Made by a program: the position numbers and the translations under genes. The notes below the pieces were generated by a model. The model had not been told where the DNA came from, did not search any database, and worked only from the letters and a program-made list of their open reading frames with translations. Of a DNA stretch of 64,000 nucleotides, positions 1-12,422 are shown in pieces; within the stretch, counting starts at the first letter, position 1, and each line of letters starts with the position of its first letter. The stretch covers positions 27,094,001 to 27,158,000 of the forward strand of contig NC_079884.1 in the NCBI RefSeq assembly GCF_029227915.1, written 5' to 3'. The DNA comes from Hydractinia symbiolongicarpus. Taxonomy: Eukaryota > Cnidaria > Hydrozoa > Anthoathecata > Hydractiniidae.

Positions 1-75
1 TAGAAGTGTCCAAATGATAAATCTACTGTATTGGTACAACTATCAATTCCCGTTTCTACCATTATAGTAGACTTT
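1..75 (+). repeat. Left terminal inverted repeat of the KDZ element
   Basis: The first 75 bases match the reverse complement of about 8838-8927 in several blocks: TAGAAGTGTCCA, CTACTG.ATTGGTA and TTTCTACC.T.TAGTAGA. Small indels separate the blocks. The outer edge is cut by the window start, because the right copy continues outward with TATTATGG before TAGAAG. Confidence 0.6.
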
Positions 76-341
76 GAACTTATACTGTAACGGTACAAAT
101 AAGGCTAAAATGGTAGCCTATTTTATTGAACAAGCTAATGTCGATGAAGTTACTGGTTTACTAAGCTTCTTCCATATTTTCTATAGACTCAGGTAATGTC
201 ATATTAGAGTTGAAGAAGCTAGGTCATATTCAAGGTTTCATCCCTAATGCTTTGTAGTAGCTAGTGTAAAATATGTGTTACTGTAAATAAATAGCCAGCA
301 GATATACTACTACCTGTCAACTGGAATTTGAAAGTTGTTTT

Positions 342-3300
342 ATGATGGCTGATGTATTGGAAGAATTTTTGGAAGGTATGTGTATACCATTCTTTTGAGA
401 TGAGCTACACTACTAGCTGACTTGCTAGTTTAATAATGAGCTACTTGTTACTTAAATAGCTGACTGTTGTGCTGGAGTATTTTGAAATATATGGGTTTAA
501 AGCTTTCCGTCCCTTTTCTTATTTGAATTTATTTTTCAATGTACCTATGGTAGATAGCCTCCCCTGCTTCTTGATGGGAGAGCGCAACTCTTCAAGGGTT
601 TGTCACCTCAAATATAGAAGCCTAGATATACCACATAATTGCATTTGAGTAAATATAACCACAATAATCTAGCTATACAGTATACCATAAATTCATTATC
701 CATCAAGGTGAGTCAACGCGAGTGGAAGATGAGGCTGATGCCTTACTAGCATCATGTTCTGGTAACACGGTGAAAAAGAAAAAGGAAAGTGTGTATTATG
801 TAAAAGGTGGAAAGAAAAGAATCAGGAAATGTCCTCGAAAAAAGCAACCCACGAAAGCACCAAAAACAGGTTTGAGCTGATCATTTTCATTACCGTAGGT
901 CAAATCATAATATATATGTTTTTGTTGTCCTAAACCAGTGCAAAAACCAGGCACAGCTCAGACGGTTTCAGTACTATGTGAGACACGAGTTGTGGACCCA
1001 TGTCATGATGAACGTTTTCTTTTTTATATACATTACTGTATTGTGGACATGCACTGTTTTGAACGGGGTTTTTTTCAGTACAAGCATTGACAGATGATCA
1101 TGAAGATTCAATCTCTGATCATGGAGTTGAAATATCAGATGACTTTTCTGTTGAAATAGTAGGTATATATATACTGAATTGTTTTCATTTCATACCAACA
1201 TGTGTGTACAGATAAATGCCTTTCATAATCGAACAATATTTATCGATTATTCTATACCACTACCTTCAACGCAGACTTTTCATGATGGTGAAATAAAAAA
1301 CATAGGTATATTCACATTTAAAACACTTAGAATTCAGTATTATTTTGAGGTCTCGCAAAAAGGTAGTATATAACAATAGGTTTTTTCATCGAACTGGGGT
1401 ACTGTTTTCATATATACAACAAGTTATTTTTTAATAGATAAAATTGTACCACTTACCTTTCCTAAATGTGACTGTGAGAGTGGTGTGATGGGAATTGAAG
1501 TTTCAAGAGAATTGGTAGCAGTAATAAGAACTGATGGTAAACATAGTGTTTGTATATACCATACAAATTTTATCTTTTGGATTTGGAAATTTGATTTCTT
1601 TTCATTGAAATTCATTTTAGGAAGATTCGACCTCAACAAGTTCGTCATGAGATGTTCATGTGGAAAACGTTATGACCCATTTTGTTTGAGTAATTTACTT
1701 GGATCTGGTTATTGGCCTGGATCATTGAAGCAAATTAACTGCATTTTTCATGAAAGTTGCTTCATGATGTGGGACAGATTTTCAAAGCGAATGCCTGGTT
1801 CATCAATTAGTAGTTTTGTAAAGTCATTGGAGGATGTTTCTCGATTTCATTCCAGGGTAATTATAGAATTGCTTCTGAAAAAGGGATATAGCATATTCAA
1901 GTGAATTCTGTATTATTTCAATGATACAAATCTTCTCACAATCCTACCTACGATAGTAGATGTATTGCATTATTATTGTGTAAAAATTTAGACGGATGTG
2001 ATCAGTTGCACATTATTCACCAGAACTTTCAGAGAATGGAAATATGGGCAACACGAACTTGACAAACTGACGACTGTACCAATATTTTCATGTCCTGCTT
2101 GTGATCAGCATCAACACTCTTGTCATGTTGATGGTAATAATAACCTTGTTGTACCGTTATAAAACGTCAGGAAAGTAAGTTTGCAGATCATATATCATTA
2201 TTTAGGACCCTATTGGATAACAGTACTATTTTGTAACTGAAAAAGAAGAAAGGCAAAAAAGTTTTATTTTGAGAAATATTTCTAAATCTGTCGGTGAATA
2301 ATAACAATGAAAAAAGACAAGCTGCTATAATGATTATCACTGCAGCCTGATTACACACATTTTGCAATGAAAATTGATACATATAGTGTAAAATGCTTGA
2401 AATTTTTCTTTCCAAAGATTTCTTTAACAAGAAAACTGTACCTTTACAGAATTCTCTATTTTCCAAAAAATTAATGTTTATCAGTTGTTTCCTCAAATAA
2501 TTATTTTTTTCAAAAACTTAGATATTTTTTTGGTATTTACCTTTTGTACTTTAGGAGATCTGGTGATTCATATTACAAAGATTTATTTATATCATCAAAT
2601 GAAAAAGTTGGTGAACATTTACAAAGTCTAGATTATTCAAAACAAACATCGAAGGTAGGTTTTAGTGTGTTCTCATACTTTCTTGTGTCACTGTGAGTGA
2701 AGACTTGCCAGTACAGTATTCCTTTTCTGTCTCCATACTCATTTTTATATTTCTTTTATTTCTGTTTATATTATTCAAGAAGTTGCACAAAGTTGCATGC
2801 GGTTCTAGTATACTTAAAGCAGCTCAGGACATATCACGAAGAAAGGCTGCCTTAGATGAAACTGGATTGGAATATTGTGTATGTCGACATGGCATTGCCC
2901 TAAAAGGAGTAAATATGTTCCGTGGTGAAATCTTTGGCTATGCACATTACTTACAGACAATTTTCATGTTATCCCAGAATGTGGAATTCTTTTGGTATGA
3001 TGTTGTTTGTAAGTATTGGCCATGGCTCAAATCACATGATCCTTTCGCTGCTGATCAAATGAAACCCGCATTGTCTGTAATGCATGGGAAAATACATCAG
3101 ATGTCATGTCAGGTGAACTCATTTTTGCCATCTTTTTATAATTGTAATGCTTGCTAGCAAAATCATAATATCAATTTATATTCAGGCAAAATTTTGTAAT
3201 ATAGTGATATGTATTTGAAATGATCGATCTATAGGTTCAATGGAGTGGAAGATGGCAAGAAGGGTCAGCTAAATCATCGGGTGAAGAAGCTGAACAAGTG

Positions 3301-4193
3301 AATAGTTATTTGTCGCGTATTGGAAATACAACAAAGTACATGCTTCCCCAAAGTAATTTCTAATTGTGATTTCTATGTATTCCAATCCTTCTAATTATTA
3401 TTGTTTATTAGAAGAATAAACCTTTTGGTAAAACCAACTTCTTGTGTAGATAGAGAAGATGTGATAACTGAGTTTGCAATTGATTGGAACAAAAGAAAGG
3501 TTGATGGCTTAGCTAAATCTCTTATTAAACGGTATAAAAAGGTAAATAAGAAAACCTGGATAACAAGGTCTAATTATGATATTGTATTTATTTTTTTAAC
3601 AGGTTTTAATATTCAAAAGTGTTAGGTTGCCTTCAATTTTTTCTTTCTTTTAAAATGCTCTGAACATTGAGAACTCCAAAGCTGTGTGGGAAAATAGTTG
3701 TAAAAGTGCTGGCATTCTTACATCTATTTCTACCATGACAAGTTTAACATCGGAGGTGGTAAATTTTTTCACAGGTATGATGTTATAGACAAAAAGGTTT
3801 TTCTATTTGTATTTTGTTTAACAAAAGGTATTTATACATCACTCCATGATATTTGTTATATAGTTGCTGAAGAAAGAAATGATGTTCTGTCTCCAAAGGA
3901 AACTTCAGCACTATATTCTCTTCGTTTAAAACAACTTGATGCTGATGTTGAGTCTAGTGTTCACAGCATCCTAGTTCACTATGTACTGAAATGTGGTAAC
4001 ACGCAATCTGTGATTCGGACAAAGTTGGGTATTATTGTAACAAAAATTAGAAATTAACCATCATTTGATCCTGATTGTGAAGATATACAAAATGCTGTCT
4101 TAAAAAAAATTATGGATGCTATTAAAGAAAAAATTATAAACCATCAGTTTCAAGCAAAAATAAAAAGACTTTCAATGAGCAAGTTAACAGGTT
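342..4193 (+). pseudogene. KDZ transposase, multi-exon, with in-frame stops
   Basis: Phase-compatible exons with GT..AG borders are visible at 342-375 (starts MMADVLEEF), 708-869 (lysine-rich), 939-977, 1079-1158, 1212-1305, 1438-1536, 1621-1856, 1992-2174, about 2556-2654, 2780-3111, 3235-3350 and 3447-3540, with further exons to about 4193. Exons 7 and 8 carry a cysteine cluster (RCSCGKRY and later CPACDQHQHSCHVDGN) like the CxC motifs and first catalytic Asp (VDGN) of KDZ transposases. The 2780-3111 exon has ALDETGLEYCVCRHGI and FFWYDVVCKY, the family's central block. The 3235 exon has the GEEAEQVNSYLSRIGN stretch. In-frame TAA codons at 2160-2162 and 4055-4057 imply this copy is inactive, unless an exon border is misread. 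Exon choice from 2556 onward is less certain. Confidence 0.7.
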
Positions 4194-4730
4194 TTTTTTA
4201 CTCTTTATCAGTTATTATTACATTATTATATCGCACCTTTCTGAAGGCGTTCATTTAATCAAAAGACAATGTTGACAAGTTTACGCAAACGAGAACGCCA
4301 TTCAAGTCTAATACATATCCAGCTTGTACACATGAGGATTTCAACCTGGGATTGGGAGAACAAAGCTCGTGATTAAACAGTAATCACAAGGTTATGTTCG
4401 TTGTTATAACTGACAAATGACACTCGTAATAACTAAATTTTTCTCGTTCTGACGTTTCGAACTTTAGCTCTTTTAGTCATTATTTGTACAATTTATCAAT
4501 ATTTGTACTCAATATCACGCTATACCCGCATACTCGTTTTTTTTACTTCATAATTCAAAAACCGAACACGAAACCGCATGCAAAAGAAAGCGTATCTACA
4601 TCATCAAGAGTTCATTTGCCATGACATTCGAAATTACTTTCCCTTATCAGTAATGGTTTGGCATATGGAGAAAAAAACTTCAGTAAAGGGGGGAAGCACG
4701 TTGTATAGACACTGTTAAGTCTTGATTTTA

Positions 4731-5175
4731 ATTATATCAGATTCTCAACGGAAGGAAGGTAGTTTCTGAACATATCTTTCATCACTCCATCTATCCGGTC
4801 ATTTTGTTAATATTAGATATAAACAAGATAAAAAAGTTTTACATCACTGTTTTCTGTTTAAAATATACATCTAAAAGTTGAGGTACATCTCAATATATAA
4901 ATATTAAAAATACTATATAGTGTCGGTATTTACAACATAAACACTTTCTTATTTTTTTTTATTATATCAGATTCTCAACGGAAGGAAGGTCTGAACATAT
5001 CTTTCATCACTCCACCTATCCGGTCATTTTGTTAATATTAGATATAAACAAGATAAAAAAGTTTTACATCACTGTCTTCTGTTTAAAATATACATCTAAA
5101 AGTTGAGGACATCTCAATATATATAAATATTAAAAATATTATATAGTGTCGGTATTTACAACATAAAAACTTTCT
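4731..5175. repeat. Direct tandem duplication, about 230-bp unit x2
   Basis: The block from ATTATATCAGATTCTCAACG through the A/T-rich stretch ending ACATAAA.ACTTTCTT occurs at about 4731-4956 and again at 4962-5175. The copies differ by only a few substitutions and short indels. It lies inside the KDZ element between the transposase 3' end and the convergent gene. No coding sequence is seen here. A run of 13 C follows at 5205-5217. Confidence 0.85.
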
Positions 5176-5831
5176 TTTTTTTGGCAGTTAACTATGACAT
5201 AACTCCCCCCCCCCCCCACAAAAAAAAATAATACTAATAATAAAAAAACACAACACAAAATAAACCAAAATGTTATCTGTCAATAAAACTGACGAATGCC
5301 ACGGCTTTAAGTTTCTTTTAAAAAGTCAAAAGCGTTTCCATCTTCAGTATCTACAAAAAAAAATCATATAGTGATAGAAAAGAAACAAGAAAAACACCCA
5401 CATGTATCATAAAGGAAGAAATTACTTAGAGAAGAAATTTGTGTGGAATTTATTTTTGCAGATGAGTGTCCCAAAAATGACATATTTAGTGAAAGAAATT
5501 TTTAATTAATTCCGCAAAAAAAGTTCCGCACAATTTCTTCTGCAAATAAATTCTTCCCTTAAATGATATGATAAATATTAAGACACTTCAGGCTTGTTGT
5601 TGCCAGAAGCATGAATTAGGAGAAACATCACATAAAACTGATCACTTATTCGCAAAGATACAGATCGGACAAATATTATTCTATACCTGTATTTTGATCA
5701 CACACCTCTTCTTCGAGTCCTTAAAAATGACAAAGAGACAATTTGAAATTTGAAGTAGGACTGAACTTTCTTCAGAAAAAAATAATTATTTGAGGAAACT
5801 ATTTTGACTAAAAAAAAAAAATCACGTCATC

Positions 5832-7164
5832 TTATTGAAACCACAGACTTTCAATCTGCTGTACATCCTGCCCATGTTCCTCTCCATCACATTGCTCACT
5901 TTCACACTCTAAAAATAAATTAAAAAAAAATTCAGATTTGATTTGGTGCAAATCCCTCTTGGTGCAATTCTCTTTGCAATACTTAGGAAGTCTGTGTGTA
6001 GCTATAAATATATAAAAATTAACCTTCATTTTGAATGTTGTTGTTTTTTTGAGGATGCCTGTTGCTTGCTGAGGTACTGTTCTTTTGATCTACATATTAA
6101 TAATGGAAAATAATAAAAAAATAATAATAATAATAATGACGAGAGAGAAAATATGCAAAAGAGAAAAAACAAGAAAAACAGTGCTTTGTACTATGTAAAA
6201 CAATGAGAAACACTAGAAGACATCCGTCTTAAGGAAGAAGACATTTGTCGTAAACTATCCGTATAAATGTAAATTCTAAAAGCAATTTTAGTTGGAAAAA
6301 CTCTTGAAGAAAATAATAATAATAACAATAATAATAATAATAACAACTATAATAATAGTAATAAAAGCTATCTGTGTGAAATATGACTGTCGACCCTTCC
6401 ACTTTTAAAACTGTATATAGCATGGTTTGAAAAATTGAATGATAGCATTTTGCACGTTGCTTCTTCAAATTATCCAGTGTAAACGAACATAGAAAAATGC
6501 AATACCTTTGTGGAGACTTTCAAAAAACTTTGACAATGCTTGCCCTTGTCTGGTAAACACACCATCAATAAATAGGAAATCGGTCATGCGACCGTTTGTT
6601 GCCTTGATGTCAATGTATGTGCGATTAAATGGTGTTTTTCGCACATACACAACTGCAACATCGTAACCGAGGACATCCTTCATATTATTGCTCTGAAAAT
6701 ATGATTAAATTCCAATTTATATCACGGCAGATAGAATAATAATGATTATCGAGGAATAAACAACTTACAATGTCTTCGCTCTTCCTCTTACTTCTTGTAA
6801 GATTGCAAGTTTTGTTGCTTGCAACCTTTCTCCTTTTGATGCAATCCCTTTTACAGAAAGGGCATTGTCTCAAGGCTGCCGCTATTGCTTCGCCACATTC
6901 ACTACATTTCTAAAAGTACGATATCATAATGAAACTTGTTATTATCTTTTTTATTAAATTATGCCCAAATCAATATTATACATATCCATGTACTACATTG
7001 AAACAATGAGTAGCATTCAACTCAAATGTTTTTAACGAATAAATCAATTAAAATATATATTCACTTACTTTTACTGCCACAAAACCCTTCTGACCAAATT
7101 TTTTTTTGTTATTATTATCGTTATTATTGTTATTGCTGTTGTTTTGATCTTCAGCACTAATCAT
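5832..7164 (-). CDS. Spliced companion gene of the KDZ element, zinc-ribbon-like, unknown function
   Basis: I assembled five exons with standard splice signals and consistent phase: 7069-7164 (start MISAEDQNN, Asn-rich), 6769-6909, 6506-6692, 6024-6089 and 5832-5908 (stop TAA). The predicted protein is about 190 residues. Exon 2 encodes KCSECGEAIAAALRQCPFC, a C-x2-C-x10-C-x2-C pattern typical of a small treble-clef or zinc-ribbon fold, followed by a basic stretch (KRRKVASNK). Exon 3 encodes a compact segment (DVAVVYVRKTPFNRTYIDIK). Exons 4-5 are polar and acidic (CDGEEHGQD). The gene runs opposite to the transposase within the same TIRs. I do not recognise the family. A DNA- or RNA-binding accessory role is inference. 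All five exons are open, unlike the transposase. Confidence 0.6.
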
Positions 7165-7169
7165 ATTTC

Positions 7170-8837
7170 ACTTAAAAATTCTATGTACAGTAAAGAGAGC
7201 ACCTACACCTTCAAGTAGCTAGGGACTAGCCAGGGATTAGCTAGCCTGCTAACTGCTTTAAATAGAGCAATTAGTCTAGTAGCAGACTATTAGGAGTTTT
7301 TTGGTGAAATTTCAAAATTTTTCGATTGAATAGAACTAAGAAAAAAACCCATTTGGCCCACTTGTAGAGAGGTTTCCTCAGCCACCATGTGCAAGAAATC
7401 TAGTCAATTTATACTATAAAACGCAAAAAGAAATGTTGGCGTGGAAGGTCAAACTGGTGGTTCAACCATAACACAAAACAATTCCCTGCCCACATCACTA
7501 TTTTCAACACAAAAGAGACATGGTGAACTGAGCGAGCAAGTGCGAGGGACTGTACCATCAGCATCAGAGAGGAAGAAGTAGGAGTAAAAGCCAAACAAAA
7601 AGGATCATGGAAAGTCAGTGTTCTCTTCCTTTCATCAACCACCATCGAGAAGAAGACATGGCCGAGCTGATAGGAAGCTACTATTAGTCAGCTAGTTAGG
7701 CTAGACAGGCTTAACAGACAGCTTGACTGTCAGTCTAGCCTGGATTTACTATAGCCTACTCATGGGAATCTTTTCTCATCGCTCTGACCGCATCACAACG
7801 ACTTTTGATGGAAGGTCGAAGACATATGGCTCCCCTTAGCTAATCAGACTAAACAAGAACTTTTTAAGTATTTTGATAACCTTTTAAATCCAAGCTTTGT
7901 TCGAGGACCATCGTATTAAATCAGGGAAACGAAAATTACACGATGGTCGCTGTAAACTGGGATACGGGAAATCTCGATGACATCAGCAAGTTTTACTTCG
8001 AGGCCGGCGAATCCAATCGAAATCCGATTCTCAAAAAAAGTTTATAAAAGGGAAAAAAGGGACAGGGTGATCAAATTCATCGTATGTGATAATCAGAAAA
8101 ATGCACCTATCATGTATTAAAAATGTGTTGATGAGATTATTGCCTATCGTATAATCAAATACACGATTCTAGTAATATCCCATATTATATCGGGAATATA
8201 TCGGGAATGTAGTGTGTATGCAACGTGTGTTTAATTTTGGCTTGTGGCGCACCTGGCGCAAAACAACTTCGGGATTGAGAAGGATCACATCAGAAGGTAA
8301 ACTACTCTTTCGCAACAAAATGTAATACATATTCAGGCCCCTGGACTACCGAGACAGCTTGTACAGTATGGCCGGGCTTGTTTACTGGGAATGACTTCTC
8401 TTTCCTTCGCATCTGATTGTGAAGTTTCCTAATTGACCGTTCCCCTAAAATTAAAAAGCTAGTATCAAATTCTTATTAGAAAAATTAAAGCGGTCTCTCT
8501 CGACCAAATCATCACCGAACAAATCACTGGCAGTGATTTTGCTTTATCTCCACCAACAGTATACCGTGCTATCATTCAATCCAGGAACGGCTTTTTCTCC
8601 GCTGCAGGTATCACAGCGCAGACCGAGCAAGGGGGGGGGGGGGGGGGGGGCTTCGAGGTTCGGTTGAAGTATTAGCGAATAGTGCTGTTGCCCAAAACAT
8701 TTTCTCCAGGCTCTAAATGTTGTCAATTTCATTGTTCAGAACAGGTATACATACACAAGTTCCCTGCAAAGTATGAAACAACTTTGAACGGCTTGGTCCG
8801 GGGATTCGAAGTAATAACTACTAACTAAGTAGTTTTG
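7170..8837. other. Non-coding right interior of the KDZ element
   Basis: No supported gene is seen. Subterminal TAGCTAG/CTAGC-rich palindromic sequence lies at 7190-7320 and 7660-7770. A run of 20 consecutive G occupies 8631-8650. Confidence 0.5.
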
Positions 8838-8935
8838 CGGCTTCTACTATATAGGTAGAAATAGGCCAATCAAATACTACCAATGCAGTAGAATTTGGGA
8901 GATGGACACTTCTACCATAATAGTACATTCTTACG
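8838..8935 (-). repeat. Right terminal inverted repeat of the KDZ element
   Basis: Read on the minus strand, this gives TATTATGGTAGAAGTGTCCA then CTACTGCATTGGTA and TTTCTACC.TATAGTAGA, matching bases 1-75. The outer end is near 8927-8935. No clear host-flank duplication can be tested because the left flank is outside the window. Confidence 0.6.
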
Positions 8936-9777
8936 GCGCGACTGGCCTGTTTAGGATGACGCTGCTGTGAATATAGAAACGATGTCTTTACTTATTTTTT
9001 AAAGCTTTCTAAATCCACCTCTTTGAGCTTAGGACATTAATTTATCAAATGTGTACATATTTTTAAAGAAATATAAAAATATTGTGGAAAAGAATTAAAG
9101 GGAGACGAAGAACAAGTGAGCCGGGAGAAGAAGGTATTAATATGTACTAATATATTTCGTAGGGTATATGACAGGCAAGTGTTGATACTGCTAAGAACCT
9201 CAAATATGACTTTTTTTGTTATTCAAAATGCATTGCAGAACCCCGAGATCTGATTTTGTTATTATATAATATGTATTTATGCATCGAAACACTATATGGA
9301 TGAGATATTGAAGATGGTTAAAGCAAAAAAGTTCGCTGCAGGTTGTAGGATAAGTACAATGGTTGACTTGCTTTGAATGCTAAATATTAACGTGAAGCCT
9401 TTTGTATTCCCTCCTTGTAACTTTTTATTAATTTTATTTTCACTTTGTTCATTAGATATTTATTTAGAAAATGGATTAACGCTGTGAAAAGCAAAAAGAT
9501 TAATCTAGTACCTTTCTTTTGACCAAAGGCTGTTAACCGGTATGCAAGGAAGAGAGGCTTGATCTAAAGATACACATGATGCTAGGCATGGAATAGAGGG
9601 CCCAAAGGCCTGCATAAAAAGCCAACTACTGTCCAGTGACAAGATGACATAAAGTGATTATTCTATTATGCACTATTTGGTTGTACTTTTGTGTACTGAC
9701 GTGTCTTTCTTATCTCATGATACATTTTTTCATCGTGATCACTGTTCTCTTTTTCCCCGCCAGGTTGTTTGAAGAAC
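8936..9777. other. No supported feature
   Basis: AT-rich sequence with no open coding segment, clear repeat or structural signal that I could identify. Confidence 0.4.
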
Positions 9778-10180
9778 AGAAAACCATCTAAGACAGACCA
9801 ATAAAGTTAAAGATGTCATCTACAAAAAATTACTTAAAGCAGCTGTAACTGAAACTGATGGCAGTATTGAAAGAGATCACGAAAAACTATTAGCAGAAAC
9901 TACCGATGAAAGTGATGATGATTATCAACATTTTAAACGCCTTGTCAAATCAAACGCATCCAACATAAAGGAGATTAAAAAGGCGAATAGTTTCTGCCAA
10001 AGATCCAAATAATGACCCATATAATCCATGTGACGCAGATTGGCTAGTTCAAAAACTGACTGATGCTGTGATGCACAAACACAAAAGAAACAAAACGTTA
10101 AGAATTAAGAATTGTGTTACATACAATAACCACATTGGATTACTACATAATCATAATACAATCCTCTTTTTCATACCTCG
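9778..10180 (+). pseudogene. Decayed coding segment of unknown family
   Basis: After a CAG acceptor-like site, one frame is open to about 10012. It reads as a charged, helical protein (KVKDVIYKKLLKAAVTETDG, then HFKRLVKSNASNIKEIKKAN). A second frame takes over near 9980 (SAKDPNNDPYNPCDADWLV and onward), which suggests a frameshift. Amino-acid composition looks coding, but I do not recognise the protein. It sits just left of the pogo element, and other short open segments lie just right of it (13445-13922), so the pogo element may have landed inside an older unit. Confidence 0.3.
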
Positions 10181-10524
10181 GTTTAGATAACAGATTTGTG
10201 GGACATCTTTTTTAAGATACAAAACGTACAACTAACGGTCGTTACACAAAAACTGACAACATGAAAACAGAAGACAGACATTACGACAACAATACAAGGA
10301 AGACTGCTATCGAATTAACCTGTCCACTGTTACTATCAACACCATTGATTTGAGGAAATATCAAGCCTAAAAAGGTCTGGTGTCTACTTCATAGTGGGCA
10401 TTAAATGCGATTTAGAAAATAACAGTTAGTAACAAAAGAGCTGGCGACATTGCATATGGTAAAAAAAGGATTTGTGAAAAATGAAATTTAGGATTGTGTT
10501 AATTATCAAATTATCAAACCTGAA

Positions 10525-10630
10525 TACCGTATTTCCTCTAATAAGCGCCGCGGCGCTTATTTAATTTTTGTGATTTTAGGTGCGGCGCTTATTAGAGGGC
10601 GGCGCTTAATAGAGGGCGGCGCTTATTTCG
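10525..10630 (+). repeat. Left TIR and subterminal GCGCCGC repeats of the pogo element
   Basis: A TIR of about 26 bases (TACCGTATTTCC.. start) is followed by repeated AATAAGCGCCGC/GCGGCGCTTATT units in both orientations. They are GC-rich islands in AT-rich DNA and are candidate transposase-binding sites by analogy with other pogo and mariner elements. Confidence 0.8.
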
Positions 10631-10827
10631 AAATTTCAGATTTCAAGTTTCTGAAGTTTTTGCCTATTCTTCAAATTCAATCCGTTGGTTGAATGCTATC
10701 CTTAGTAAAAGTTTTTTTGATAGATTTGGGGTTCTATAGAGGGGTAAGTAACGTACGAGAAAGAAATAACGGGTGAATTATCGTGTCTTTTCCTGTTCTC
10801 TTTCTATCAAATATAACAAAGATAATT

Positions 10828-12246
10828 TCAAACATCAATTTCTTCGTCGCTTTCTTGATCAGAGTCAATCAAATGAAACGGCCCGCATGCATCCTCAACA
10901 TCCGAATCTGTTATGTTCTCAAAAGGATTTATTTGACTCTCTTCCTCTTGCAAGATATTCAGGGATTCTCTTAGCCGTGATGCCCCATCAGGACAAGCTC
11001 CCTCCTTTTTAAAACAGTGGATCTTGTCATCTTCACTACCATCGACTGGAAGGCTTAAACCGCATGTTTTAAAAGATTTCACGATGAGCTCACTTGACAG
11101 CTTTTTCCAACCTTCTAAGATCCACTCGATTACTTTCCTTCGCGGAGGTGGCTTCATATTACCTGCTTTTGTATATTCGTGGATCCCTTCACTAAGCCAT
11201 GTATCGTAAGCTTCGGTAACATGAGCTTTGAATGGCTTATTCCACGAAACATCGGGGGCTTGAATATACGGAGTACAACCACCGGGGACGATAACTGAAT
11301 CAACATTGAAACTTTTCAAACGTTGCTTGATTGTTTGCATCATGTGGCATTCAAAGGAATCCCAAGCTAACAATCGCTTTTGAAAAGAAAATTTACCAAT
11401 AACTGTTTTAATGTATTCTAATGTCAATTCCTCATTCATCCAAGCATTTGAAGATGAAGCGATAATACATTTAGATTTGTATTCTTCGTTTAGAGCATTA
11501 CATTCCCGCTTTGCACCCCCAAAAACGATGAATGGTTTGAGCCGTGTTCCATCAGCCTTTGCTGTAAGGCACACAGAAACTCTGACTTTCTCATGGCCAG
11601 TGGTCTTTAAAGGAATGTCTTTCTTTCCTTTGCTTTCTACAGTTGTCCCTGAGAGCATGTCAGACCAAATTGCAGTTTCATCCATCGCAATGATTGAACC
11701 AGCGGAGTATTTAAATTTTCTTTGTAATCGTCGGCACTGTAAAACATACATGACAAGTTTGTCGACCATACAACTAGGATTCTTTTGAGCGGTAGTTGTT
11801 CTTCTCCTTAAAGAAAGTCCGTTTCTTTTCATAAATTTTTCCAACCATCCACGACTGGCTACAAAGCTCTCTTTTACAGCAGGGTCATCGGTGCTTTTGT
11901 CATGGATAATCTTTGCTTTCTTCATTATTAATTTTCGAGAAACTCTAAGCATTGCTGATCTACGATCCATTATCCAGATGAGTACTTCTTCTTCTAAGTC
12001 GTCGTTCGTGAGCTTTCTTCCCCCACCATCAAGTCTTCTTCTTTTCAGTCCACCTTTATCAGCAACCCTGGCTTTGATGTCTTCCATTTTTGCTCTCCAT
12101 TCACGAACTCTCCTCTCGTCAACATTGTATCGCCTTCCTGCTTGGCGATTTGAATAATTGATTGCATATTCCACGACTTCCTTCTTCAGATCCAAGGAAT
12201 AGGATTTGATTTTTTCTCCTTTGTGTGAATTCTCGGTTGGAGCCAT
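10828..12246 (-). CDS. pogo-like transposase (CENP-B/Tigger type, DDD)
   Basis: The protein is about 472 residues from the internal Met (MAPTENSHKG). An in-frame upstream Met at 12264 would add six residues from a CA-repeat leader. The N-terminal part has an HTH region (SYSLDLKKEVVEYAINYSNR ... ADERRVREW-like), followed by a Tc5/CENP-B-type HTH (RLIMKKAKII ... GWLEKFMKRNGL). The DDE_1 catalytic core shows AMDETAIWSD (first Asp), LLAWDSFECHM (second Asp) and APDVSWNKPFK (third Asp), so the DDD triad is present. The C-terminus is acidic (DSDQESDEEIDV). No stop or frameshift is seen and the length is normal for the family. It is expected to bind the element ends and catalyse cut-and-paste movement at TA. 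Confidence 0.9.
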   Translation of the reverse strand: MAPTENSHKGEKIKSYSLDLKKEVVEYAINYSNRQAGRRYNVDERRVREWRAKMEDIKARVADKGGLKRRRLDGGGRKLTNDDLEEEVLIWIMDRRSAMLRVSRKLIMKKAKIIHDKSTDDPAVKESFVASRGWLEKFMKRNGLSLRRRTTTAQKNPSCMVDKLVMYVLQCRRLQRKFKYSAGSIIAMDETAIWSDMLSGTTVESKGKKDIPLKTTGHEKVRVSVCLTAKADGTRLKPFIVFGGAKRECNALNEEYKSKCIIASSSNAWMNEELTLEYIKTVIGKFSFQKRLLAWDSFECHMMQTIKQRLKSFNVDSVIVPGGCTPYIQAPDVSWNKPFKAHVTEAYDTWLSEGIHEYTKAGNMKPPPRRKVIEWILEGWKKLSSELIVKSFKTCGLSLPVDGSEDDKIHCFKKEGACPDGASRLRESLNILQEEESQINPFENITDSDVEDACGPFHLIDSDQESDEEIDV

Positions 12247-12422
12247 GTTATTTTGCACACACACACACCTCGCTCGCTAGAAATATTTTGTTTATTATAC
12301 ACTAGAACGACTTCATTTTTCGTACCAAAATCAAGCATTACAATAGCTTCCCGCATTCCATTTTTTCAAAAGGTAAACAAACAATGCAATGACTTCGCTG
12401 TACATTCAAGAGAGGGCGAAAC
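12247..12422. promoter_or_regulatory. Shared intergenic region between the two divergent pogo genes
   Basis: This short region separates the transposase start (minus) from the second gene's start (plus), so any promoter here must serve both directions. A CA repeat lies at 12255-12270 and A/T-rich stretches follow. Promoter function is inferred from layout only. Confidence 0.4.

Larger units (their letters stand above)
1..8935 (+). mobile_element. KDZ-type DNA transposon with terminal inverted repeats
   Basis: The window opens with TAGAAGTGTCCA followed by AAATCTACTGTATTGGTA and TTTCTACC..TAGTAGA. The same blocks recur inverted at about 8838-8927, giving imperfect TIRs of roughly 70-80 bases about 8.9 kb apart. 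Between them lie a KDZ transposase gene reading right and a five-exon gene reading left. TAGCTAG/CTAGC-rich sequence at 7190-7320 and 7660-7770 is subterminal. KDZ (Kyakuja-Dileera-Zisupton) elements are known as large, intron-containing cut-and-paste transposons. The true left end may lie just before base 1, so no target-site duplication could be checked. Confidence 0.65.

Noticed and set aside
6300-6365. Tyr-rich reading over an ATA/ATT repeat as a protein
   Set aside because: It is translation of an ATT/ATA microsatellite in an intron of the KDZ companion gene.
8631-8650. Run of 20 G as a possible G-quadruplex or regulatory site
   Set aside because: It is a simple homopolymer in non-coding sequence, prone to assembly and replication error, with no supporting context.
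11411-11788. Plus-strand reading of 125 codons within the pogo region
   Set aside because: It is antisense to the well-supported transposase and has no recognisable motif.
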